Program-made: the position numbers and the translations under genes
Part shown: one piece after another, positions 32,955 to 41,504 of the stretch
How the letters are laid out: every line of letters begins with the position of its first letter
Numbering within the stretch: the stretch's first letter is position 1
The notes under the pieces: model-generated
The model's input: the letters and a program-made list of their open reading frames with translations, nothing else
What the model was told of the DNA's origin: nothing
Databases searched by the model: none
DNA from: Paramacrobiotus metropolitanus
Lineage: Eukaryota > Tardigrada > Eutardigrada > Parachela > Macrobiotidae
Length of the DNA stretch: 64,000 nt
Direction of reading: 5' to 3'
NCBI RefSeq assembly: GCF_019649055.1
Contig: NW_026570288.1
Location: 434,001 to 498,000 of the forward strand

Positions 32955-33461
32955 TTAGTTGGTACAACGATGTCTCATAAGCCGCGTCATCAACAAATAT
33001 CCATCCCAAGATGTGAGGAAACGTAAATGCAGGAGCAGGATACCACAAACTTGCTTTGTTACGGTAGGACGTGACAACACGTTGCAGCTTTGTTCTTCGG
33101 CAACCTTCTGGGCTAAATGCAATGTTTCTTTTGAGCTTAATTTCGGATTCTCTGCCGTAACTTTCTTAAGAATGCTGTGGCCGAGGCGAGTGCATCCCTG
33201 TCTACGCTTTCCTCCTCCATTTTCGCGGGCTGCCATAGTAAAGTTAACTGGTGTACTTCCTGTTGCCCATCTGTAATCTACTACTGCACGATTCAACCGA
33301 TGGTTAGGCTCGCACTCCTGAAGCTCATAGGCGTCTTTGCGGTAATTCAGACAGTCCTCAGTTACATAATATGTACATAATGCTGGTCCCACTGGTTTGT
33401 TTGACCCGTTCCTTTTCCAGTTTGCAACACCGTCTAACTTGAAGGTCGATAAATCGTCCAT
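32955..33461 (-). CDS. Hypothetical ORF in the TIR element
   Basis: 168 codons on the minus strand (MDDLSTFKLDGVANWKR...). Contains KKVTAENPKLSSKETLHLAQ and several Cys/His but no recognised transposase motif. It overlaps another minus ORF (33434-33658, LFLDRFGDYVYLKAPTGE) in a different frame, suggesting exons or decayed parts of one gene carried by the element. I cannot name it. Confidence 0.25.
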   Translation of the reverse strand: MDDLSTFKLDGVANWKRNGSNKPVGPALCTYYVTEDCLNYRKDAYELQECEPNHRLNRAVVDYRWATGSTPVNFTMAARENGGGKRRQGCTRLGHSILKKVTAENPKLSSKETLHLAQKVAEEQSCNVLSRPTVTKQVCGILLLHLRFLTSWDGYLLMTRLMRHRCTN

Positions 33462-34172
33462 GGGCTTTTTTGAATCAGAAATACACCAGTGCCCTTAAAT
33501 CCGATAGGGGCCGCCGTATTCAGAAGCTCCTCAGTCTCTTCCGGGTCATCTTGCAACAGCTGCATACAGAGGTTGAATCGCTCTCGTTCCCCGGTTGGTG
33601 CCTTTAGATACACGTAGTCGCCAAATCTATCAAGGAAAAGATCTATATTACAACCCAAGCCAGAACCAATTAAGAAAATATTTAAAAAATAACAACTTGT
33701 TGGAATTTTCTTACAGCCATTACTGCCAAACCGTGCAAGTGAAAGATTTCGTGCATGTACGCAATTTTGATAGTAACTTACTTGCGTCTCTTGTAACTCC
33801 CATCCCAGTGAGTGTCGTCGTCGTCCGATGCATCAACAACGTCGAAGACGTCTTCGTCGTGGTTAGTGCGCGCCGATGCCGTTGAAGCCTCCAGTACTTC
33901 CGGTTCTTCTTCAAGAATGGTGCTTTCACTTTCATCACGACCCGAGTGGTAGCTGCCATGGTTGCTGATGCCGCTCACATCCCTACAATTATTGATTATT
34001 TGGCATTACTAGGAATTCCGTATCAGTTGTAAATTTGAAATAATACTTTCAATTTGTCAAATTGTTATCAATTCCGTAACCATGCAAATTTGAACTGTCG
34101 TGACCGCTAACGCCGCTTGTATCCTTAGGAACAAAAACACACTCATAGAAACAAATCCTGATATCACTTCCA

Positions 34173-34610
34173 ATAACACTTCCAGACCGGCGGTTCACTG
34201 ACTACAGTGCCGCCGGCCACCTCCGACTACAGTTAACACTTCCGGGCCGGCGGTACACTGACTACAGTGCCGCCGGCCACCTGTGATTAACACTTCCTGG
34301 CCGGCGGTACACTGACTACAGTGCCGCCGGCCACCTCCGACTACAGTTAACACTTCCGGGCCGGCGGTACACTGACTACAGTGCCGCCGGCCACCTCCGA
34401 CTACAGTTAACACTTCCGGGCCGGCGGTACACTGACTACAGTGCCGCCGGCCACCTCCGACTACAGTTAACACTTCCGGGCCGGCGGTACACTGACTACA
34501 GTGCCGCCGGCCACCTCCGACTACAGTTAACACTTCCTGGCCGGCGGTACACTGACCACAGTGCCGCCGGCCACCTCCGACAACAGTTAGCACTTCCAGG
34601 CGCCCATGCT
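34173..34610. repeat. 60-bp minisatellite, about seven copies, each a GC-rich hairpin
   Basis: Each unit holds GGCCGGCGGTACACTG ... CAGTGCCGCCGGCC, which folds into a long GC stem with a two-base bulge, followed by ACCTCCGACTACAGTTAACA. One unit is shorter. Located inside the TIR element. Confidence 0.9.
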
Positions 34611-36085
34611 GCAGAACGTAACGCATAACAATACACTACACCAACTGACGCAACCTGATATCATCGTAAAGTTCTTAAGCGCTGAGAACGGAAGCCAAAT
34701 TTATAAATGTTGTTTTTTTACAATAACAACACATTCCCCAAACAGAAATTTCTGCTATAACATTTTACCAATTGAGTAATATCGATACTGCTGCACTCAC
34801 ATCTACTGATTGTGACGGTAGATATCATACTTTAATATGTACCATAAGAGATTACAGCATTTTGCTTACATTACGTTAGCATCTTCGCGGCAGATGTCGT
34901 TACCGGACATGGTACTGGAATTACGCAGGTATAACAGTAATCCGAAATTCCCAGTAACAAAAAACACGGTAATTTCAGCTATTTACAACACTCCACTGTA
35001 GTCCGCATTAGAAGAAAGAATAAAACCGATTAAAAACTGCAAATCAGTTATACTTGATTGGCGCACACGCCGCAGAAACGCACTTCACAGTATTCGACAA
35101 CGTGATACGTAAGATGTCCAGACTGCAGACTGTTTTGATCATCTGGCCAATTTCGTACATTCCTTGCACTGCTTCAAGCTTTTCGTAATCAGCTGTTAAT
35201 TTGTTCTTATTGGCGTTATGAATGCGCAAGTGTTGCATCAGTCAGGAGAAGCCGAGGCGGTATACGCTTCCCATTGTTTTAAAACAAAAGATGTTTTGCG
35301 TTTAGTGTACACTGGTCAGACTGGTAACCGGCGGCCAAAGGGAAACAGAGGAAACGTAGTCTACCTGAATTCTGCTCAGTTAGACTACGAAGGAAACTTC
35401 TGGCATAAGTAAGCGAGTTAGACTGATATCAGACGGCCGAAAGGAAAGAGAGGGAAAAAGTCTCTCCCAGCGGCATTTGATGCCGGCTGGTTGTATTTGG
35501 AAATGCCGCTTATATAGACTCGCGCGCAAGCGCAAAATTAAACCATCCGTTAGAAAAATTAACATTATTAGAAAATAATTTTTTATTCCGTTCCGATGAA
35601 AAGTCATTCCGTTCCGCTTTATCGATAGATTCCGTTCCGACTGAAATTATTATTCCGTTCCGTATTCCGAAAATTTTATTCCGTATATTAGTATTCCGTT
35701 CCGAGAAATCATTCCGTATTCCGTATTCCATTCCGACCAAAGGTTTAGGCCTCCACTGAAGTGGATATACCGCATGCGCCACACTGAGCTGTACTTGCTC
35801 TCTCGTTCCTCTCTCGCAGTACTACTCAGCGTTCATACGCTCGCGTTGGGTAGAGTCCAGTCTGCGCATCACACAGCTGATTCATCGCATGGCCCGCATC
35901 AACGCACGTGCTTGGCGCCAGCATTCTCTCACGTCTGGACAGACGCTCAAGAACCCTTTTAGCAAACACTTGCTAGATTTGGCCACACGTGCCTTGGTTC
36001 TTTCTTCCCGCTTTTACGCGGTATTTGTCAGCCTTTATTTGTCAATAAAGACAGCATCGTGAGCTCCTCGCCATAGTCTGTTACA

Positions 36086-36095
36086 TGGTAGCAGA
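36086..36095 (+). promoter_or_regulatory. E2 primer binding site (initiator tRNA-Met type)
   Basis: TGGTAGCAGA directly follows the 5' LTR and is complementary to the 3' end of eukaryotic initiator tRNA-Met (...TCTGCTACCA). Ten matching bases, no gap after the LTR. Confidence 0.8.
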
Positions 36096-37389
36096 TTCAT
36101 ATGGTTTTCGATCTTTCGGACTATCTGAGGAGACGGTGAAGGCTTCACTTTCGGAGAACTCGTCAGGAACCAAAAGTCACTGTCGGATCGACTGCTGAAG
36201 CAGCCTCCGCCTTGACTTCTGATCGGACTGATCTGCCGTCTTACAGCTGTGGTGAAACGGGGATCACTGAAGTGATTCCTGCCCAGCTGGTGAGCCACAG
36301 AACTTTTGTCTCTTCCACATTGAAGAGCACGTATCCCGAACGCACGGATTTCTCTTCTCCCAACTGACGGACCAGACTCGAACGAGAGTCTGCAGCGCGC
36401 AGGATTACTCCATTAATACGGGGACCTTCACCTTGAACGGTGACCCGCAACTTTAACGGAGGAATTCGACGGAAAACGACGGATTTCCGACCTCGGACGG
36501 AGGAAACCGACCAAAACCGACACCGACACCGACACTGGTAAAGTCACGGTTAGGTCGATTTTAGCCGTAACTAGGTCGGCTTTCAACTTTCTGACGGTAG
36601 AAAACTATTTCTAACGGTTAAATTAAATTTTCGAACGGTGAAAAAGTAATTTCTAGCGGAGAAACCGACCTAGAATTTTACTTTCGACGAATATCCGACC
36701 TGCTAGGTCAACGAACTGTCTAACAAAGGCTAACCGACAACAGGTCGAAAATTTTCTTTCTTTTCATTTCTAACGGCGTTTCGACCGCCAGAAAAATTCT
36801 AAAAATAGAAAAACCTAGTTCTGACGGATTAGATTCGTAAAATCCGACCAAATAAACTTTTTGGCCGACTAAGAATAATCTGTCTCGCTAACGAAAATAG
36901 CGCAAAAATTCTTCGAATTTCCTTGTGACGTCAGAACGACCGATTTTCAGTACTTTAGCGCCAGCCAATCAGCGTGCAAGGGAAACTTCCCATAACATAG
37001 GCGTGAGTCATCATTTCTCGAATTTTGAACGCGGCTCGCTATTCGTGACGTAGGCAGTGAAGTGCAAGACCACTTAACCCTGTTACGTCATACTGGTCAG
37101 CACAGTAGTATAGGACGTACGCTACCGTATTACTATAGCATATTGTACTGTACTATAGCACTGCATTATAACCCTGTGTACTGAGTCACCAACAGACACA
37201 ACAACAACAACAACATCTCTCCGGACGTTCCTGACACTCGGAAGTTCAAGAACCAAAAGACGTTCCTGACATCATTGAACATCTCCACAAAGGAGATAGT
37301 TCGATCTAACGCTTTTAAAGCGAAGTCGACCTCGTCCAACATTGGCGAGGCGACCAAGGAGGTCGGTCGGAAATCGCCGATCTCCGAAG

Positions 37390-37905
37390 TCGGACAACAA
37401 AGTCCGATCTCCGAAGTCCAAAGTCGGACAACAAAGTCCGATCTCCGAAGTCGGACAACAGAGTCCGATCTCCGAAGTCCGAAGTCGGACAACAAAGTCC
37501 GATCTCCGGAGTTGGACAACAAAGTCCGATCTCCAAAGTCCGAAGTCGGACAACAAAGTCCGATCTCCGGAGTTGGACAACAAAGCCCAGTCTCCGAAGT
37601 CGACCAACGGAAGGTCGACCAACCACCAACAAAGGAGTTCGGACAACAAAGTCCGAAGTCCGAAGTCGGACAACAAAGTCCGATCTCCGAAGTCGGCCAA
37701 CATAAGCCGACTTCCGAAGTCGAACAGCTGACAACAGAAGTCGGCAAAGTCCAACCGACCACACAGGTCGGAAGGACATCACCAACCTCGAAGGTCGGTC
37801 AACAGCGACCGACCACGGAGGTCGGACAACAGTATCCGACCACGCAGGTCGGACAGAAGGAGGTCGGACATCCAAAGCCGACCAACCCAGAACAACAACC
37901 AACCG
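37390..37905 (+). repeat. Array of covarying hairpins with AACAAA-type loops (E2 leader)
   Basis: Stem TCGGAC / loop AACAAA / stem GTCCGA at 37390-407, 37424-41, 37485-502, 37546-63 and 37666-83; loop AACAGA at 37451-68; TTGGAC/GTCCGA with a G-U pair at 37512-29; TTCGGAC/GTCCGAA at 37638-57; GAAGTCGGC/GCCGACTTC around CAACATAA at 37689-714; CCGACC/GGTCGG around ACACA at 37755-71; GGTCGGTC/GACCGACC around AACAGC at 37793-814. Further CCGACC/GGTCGG forms follow to ~37905. Part is a tandem repeat, but the later stems change in compensating pairs. Confidence 0.78.
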
Positions 37906-38066
37906 ACAACAGGTCGGACATCGGAGTCCAGCCGACCAAACCTACGGTCAGAACGGAAGAATCCGAAGTGCCGCCACGAAGCGGCCCTCATTTAGCTGGA
38001 TCACCGACCAACATACCGGTACCCAACGAACGGGTTATTTCACCATCGAGTCGACCTCTACCAACA

Positions 38067-39536
38067 ATGGATAAGTCGACCCGAACAACAGAGACCCAAA
38101 CAAAGGGGAAGTCGACAACAAGCCGACCTGTCAACCGAACAGCATTCCCTAGGTTTGCCGTCGGAGACTCGGACAGCGAAACATCACTGCCAACTGACGA
38201 CGTCTTCGACACTATGGTATCATTACCCAACAGCTTGGATGAGTCTCTCCAGACGCCAGCCAAGTCCAACGAGGACAGATACGACGCCGGCTTGCTGGAA
38301 TACACAGCACGGAAGTGGACTTCGGCAACACCGCCGGAGAAGATCGATGACATCAACGTACTTCGACAACGATGTCACCAGCAGATCACACAGATCGTGC
38401 TGGCCGACAAACTCGTAAACTCAGCAGAAGGCTCATCCGCACGGTCGGCAGAAACTCACCGCCTCGAACGGAAGAGGTGGGAAACCGAGAACGAAGGCCT
38501 CAACAAGGTCATTGCCGACCAGCAACGGGAAATGGACCGGCTGAAGGCCCTCCTGAAACGATTCGAAGGACCTTGTCGGTACGACGCCAACGAAGTCGCC
38601 AACCTTAACGACAAGTTGGACCGGTCAACACAGGCCGTCCTCCAACTTGGCAGACAACTCGAAGCTGCAGAGAAAGAACTGGCCGACACACAGTCAGCCT
38701 TGGTCGCCTCGGAACAAGCCGCGGGACACTTCGACGAAATGTTGAATCGGGCTAACGAAGAAGCCGAAGTATACCGCAACGAAGTGGATCGGTATATCGT
38801 CGAACTGCAGCGGGCCGACAACGAGGTCGACCAGCTCCGACAACTGACCGACCGACTCCAAAAGGAGTTGGAAATTCTGACGGCCAGGAGCAGACAACAA
38901 AGTCCAGCTCACCATGGCCGACCATCGGAACGAGGAACCCTCATTGCCGACCTGGAGGAAGCTAACACACAGTTAACCGACCAGGTATACGGCTTGAACG
39001 AGTACCTCAAACAAGAGGAGAAACTCAGAGCTCAGCTGGAATACAGCATGGCCGAAGCTCACAAGGTGAACGAAGCGCAACGGAACCGCATCGCGTACCT
39101 TGAAGCCCGTGAGAACGAACTGTTCGACTACGGCACAGAAGCAGCCAGCAACATCACAGAGATGATGCGGCAAATGGACGAGTTGGACACCGAGATCCGG
39201 TGCCTTCGGGAGGAAAAGAAGGACCTGGAACAAACCAGGGCCGACCCCCCATCCTACAGGACGTCCATGGCACAGGACTACCACCAGTCGCAAACAATGC
39301 GCGACATCCTGTGGGGCAATAATCCGGCCCAAGAACTGTGGAAGAAGGAGACAAACACATCCTACTTCGTCGGAGTCGTCACAACCGACCCGTCCACCGG
39401 AGCGCACTCACAACCGAATCCGGTACCTAGTCAGCCCGAGCCGGAGCGTAACACGTCAACAACGACGTCGTACGTCCCGACCTCGAACGTGCCGACTACG
39501 ACGACAGCAACGGCTGGTGCGAATACGAGCACCTAG
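38067..39536 (+). CDS. E2 coiled-coil protein upstream of Gag
   Basis: ATG at 38067 in good context (AACAATGG) opens 489 codons to the TAG at 39534-39536. Residues ~130-420 are rich in heptad-like Leu/Glu/Lys/Arg (LKALLKRF, LNDKLDRSTQAVLQLGRQLE, LQKELEIL, YLEARENELFDYG), a long coiled coil; the C-terminus is Thr/Pro/Ser-rich. The next ORF, Gag, is in the same frame 18 nt after the TAG, so this could be the N-terminal part of one large Gag separated by a leaky or mutated stop. Giant plant Ogre elements also have an extra ORF before gag; homology is not claimed. Confidence 0.72.
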   Translation: MDKSTRTTETQTKGKSTTSRPVNRTAFPRFAVGDSDSETSLPTDDVFDTMVSLPNSLDESLQTPAKSNEDRYDAGLLEYTARKWTSATPPEKIDDINVLRQRCHQQITQIVLADKLVNSAEGSSARSAETHRLERKRWETENEGLNKVIADQQREMDRLKALLKRFEGPCRYDANEVANLNDKLDRSTQAVLQLGRQLEAAEKELADTQSALVASEQAAGHFDEMLNRANEEAEVYRNEVDRYIVELQRADNEVDQLRQLTDRLQKELEILTARSRQQSPAHHGRPSERGTLIADLEEANTQLTDQVYGLNEYLKQEEKLRAQLEYSMAEAHKVNEAQRNRIAYLEARENELFDYGTEAASNITEMMRQMDELDTEIRCLREEKKDLEQTRADPPSYRTSMAQDYHQSQTMRDILWGNNPAQELWKKETNTSYFVGVVTTDPSTGAHSQPNPVPSQPEPERNTSTTTSYVPTSNVPTTTTATAGANTST

Positions 39537-39554
39537 TTTTCGACGCGTACAACA

Positions 39555-41474
39555 ATGCACGCGCCGATCCCCACCGCGTCCCACCCTGACAACAGCGACG
39601 GAGCGGAAGCGCCGAGGGGATTTCCCTTTAACCGCCCACAACGACGGTTATTGGGAGAACGAACGAACTTTCACCCGGAAATGGGAAATATGGATCGCCC
39701 GAACCAACGAGGGTTCGACTACGAGCGATCAAGGACTCGGTCACACAACATGGCCGACCAGAGCGGATACTACGACCAACAGGAGTCGACCCGCCATCCA
39801 ACTGGCTACCCGGAACAAAGCCGGGCACCGCCATATCGACCAACGGAAAGTCGATTGCCGTCGAGAGGAACACAACCCAACTTATACGGCAGGGTTAACG
39901 AACAGCCCAGGGGATTCTACCCACCACCCTTACGGACGATTCCGGCACCACAAGTGCGACCGGAGGCGTATGAAGGCTACTCGGAACAACCGAGGCCACG
40001 ACAGCCGACATCACAGGCTCGGACGCCGCCCCCACAACAGAACCAGTATGGAGGTCGGCCAGAGCAGCCTCGTCACGCACCGCATCCGCAACAGTATGGA
40101 TATGACGGCCAACATGAACCGGCCTATCATCAAGCGGCACATCAAGACCAACAAGGTCGGATGCCACATGCCGAACCCTTACCTGCCCCGGTCGCACAAC
40201 AAGCTGCACCAATAGCACAGCCGATTCCTCTGGAACAGGACCCCGCACATGTGGCCATGGTACGAGCAATGGCTCACGGACGTAGGCAACCAATGCCGTC
40301 GTTCGATGGTGACCACACCAAACTACACCGGTGGCTTAAACAGATTCGCAGCCTGCACCGGCAAGCCCAACAGTGGTACGAGACCGATCAGACCTTCATG
40401 GCCGACCTGGCAGCCGAACTCAAGGGCCAAGCGGAGGAATGGCACACACTTACAGCCGCCGAGGAACCGCTCGGTGGATGGCCAGTCAACCTGTGGCTGA
40501 CGAAATTCGAGGAACGATTTGCGGATAAGAACAGGGAAATCAACGCCATGACGACGATGGCTAAACGCACGTACCGTTTCGGACAAGAGACGCCGGAACA
40601 GTACTACGACGCTATGATGTACATCAAGTCCCAGGTCCGCAACATCACGGATGAGATGGTACTTTACTACCTCAAGGAGAACATCCTCGAACCCAGACTA
40701 CGGGAAGCCCTGGAAATTAGGATGCCGAAGACACCGATCGAACTTCGCGACTTTATAAGGCAGTTTGTCAACGGCAAGGAAATGTACGAAGTGGCAAGGG
40801 GTTCACGGGACAGTGACTACATTAGAGTCCGGGCCACAACGCTCGTACCGACTCAAACCCCACCATCAATGACACCGCAACAGACCGTATATCAGCCGCA
40901 TGGGCCGCCGGAATACTCTTCATACTGCCAGGATCCCACACAGGGATATAGCGACGGAGGTTACGGACGCGGAGCCGGCCAGAGAGGCGGCTATGGAACC
41001 TTCTCCAACCGCGGCGGTGCTCGGCAGTCTACAACTTACGTAGACAAAATGGAAGCAGCGTTTTTCAAGTGGACCAGGGAACGAACGTTTTCATGCAGAT
41101 ATTGCATGTTTAACAACCACGACGGAGCGCGCTGCGGATATGCCGGCAACCGACCGGCTGACAACCCGAATCTTCGGTGGTACAACGATTGGTACCGCCG
41201 ATACACGACAGATGGCCCGGTTGGCTCGGACAACCCATACTGGCGGGATATTGTGCCACTACCGCGGCCTCGCCAGCAACAGGCTGGTGGCTCGAGCGGC
41301 CCCGGTAACGGAAACCGGTCGCCTGGCAGAGGAAATGGCGGAAACCGCAGGAATAGCGGCGGGAACCAACAAGGGTCCCCGGCATACAGAGAACCATTGC
41401 CGCCCCGCCAGTCCTTGGACTCGACGCCGCCCAACAATGGGCCGGCTCGGGGCAACTCCCCGGGAAACGCCTAA
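39555..41474 (+). CDS. gag: E2 Gag (capsid and zinc knuckle)
   Basis: ATG at 39555, 639 residues. A Pro/Gln/Tyr-rich N-terminal part leads to a Ty3/Gypsy capsid domain (PMPSFDGDHTKLHRWLKQI; WHTLTAAEE; FEERFADKNREINAMTTMA; TPEQYYDAMMYI; LPFIRQF-like LRDFIRQFVNGKEMYEV). A CX2CX4HX4C zinc knuckle, CRYCMFNNHDGARC, lies near residue 515, followed by a Gly/Pro/Asn-rich tail ending GNSPGNA. It is intact. The stop at 41472-41474 overlaps a -1 frameshift signal into Pol. Role: virus-like particle assembly and RNA packaging. Confidence 0.9.
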   Translation: MHAPIPTASHPDNSDGAEAPRGFPFNRPQRRLLGERTNFHPEMGNMDRPNQRGFDYERSRTRSHNMADQSGYYDQQESTRHPTGYPEQSRAPPYRPTESRLPSRGTQPNLYGRVNEQPRGFYPPPLRTIPAPQVRPEAYEGYSEQPRPRQPTSQARTPPPQQNQYGGRPEQPRHAPHPQQYGYDGQHEPAYHQAAHQDQQGRMPHAEPLPAPVAQQAAPIAQPIPLEQDPAHVAMVRAMAHGRRQPMPSFDGDHTKLHRWLKQIRSLHRQAQQWYETDQTFMADLAAELKGQAEEWHTLTAAEEPLGGWPVNLWLTKFEERFADKNREINAMTTMAKRTYRFGQETPEQYYDAMMYIKSQVRNITDEMVLYYLKENILEPRLREALEIRMPKTPIELRDFIRQFVNGKEMYEVARGSRDSDYIRVRATTLVPTQTPPSMTPQQTVYQPHGPPEYSSYCQDPTQGYSDGGYGRGAGQRGGYGTFSNRGGARQSTTYVDKMEAAFFKWTRERTFSCRYCMFNNHDGARCGYAGNRPADNPNLRWYNDWYRRYTTDGPVGSDNPYWRDIVPLPRPRQQQAGGSSGPGNGNRSPGRGNGGNRRNSGGNQQGSPAYREPLPPRQSLDSTPPNNGPARGNSPGNA

Positions 41475-41504
41475 GGTCGATGAGCTCCGGTGACTCATTC
41501 GACC
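41462..41504 (+). promoter_or_regulatory. Programmed -1 ribosomal frameshift signal, E2 gag-pol
   Basis: GGGAAAC at 41462-41468 in G GGA AAC phase, spacer GCCTAA, stem GGTCGA (41475-80) with TCGACC (41499-504) and TGAG with CTCA. Stem and loop bases are identical to E1 while the sequence on both sides has diverged. Confidence 0.85.

Larger units (their letters stand above)
32433..35751. mobile_element. 3.3-kb TIR DNA transposon inside the E2 5' LTR
   Basis: Long inverted repeats of about 150 bp: left begins GGCCTACACCTTTGGTCGG, right (reverse complement) GGCCTAAACCTTTGGTCGG; both continue as GGAATACGGAAT/CGGAACGGAAT-type subterminal repeats. The reverse complement of the right end may extend to CAGTGGAGGCCT, a hAT-like start. 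No clean target duplication is seen because LTR bases are missing at the site. No transposase recognised. Confidence 0.8.
32354..36085 (+). repeat. E2 5' LTR, interrupted
   Basis: Starts TGTCAGGCAGATGAGCC like the 3' LTR, is interrupted after 32432, resumes at 35752 with TCCACTGAAGTGG and ends TCTGTTACA at 36085. About 40 bp present in the 3' LTR around the insertion point are absent. Confidence 0.85.
36086..38066 (+). other. E2 long leader
   Basis: Two kilobases from PBS to the first in-frame AUG at 38067. The frame of the following ORF is open from 37185 but holds no AUG before 38067, and the tandem hairpin region lies inside it. This favours an untranslated structured leader over coding sequence, though non-AUG initiation or splicing cannot be excluded. 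Confidence 0.6.

Noticed and set aside
34195-34626. 143-codon minus-strand repeat protein (VLTVVGGGRRHCSQCTAGPE units)
   Set aside because: Translation of a 60-bp minisatellite; one shorter unit and absence of flanking exons argue against a gene. The repeat itself is annotated.
37166-37902. Minus-strand ORFs of about 200 codons over the E2 leader
   Set aside because: Antisense of the tandem hairpin repeats, open in several frames only because repeat units keep phase.
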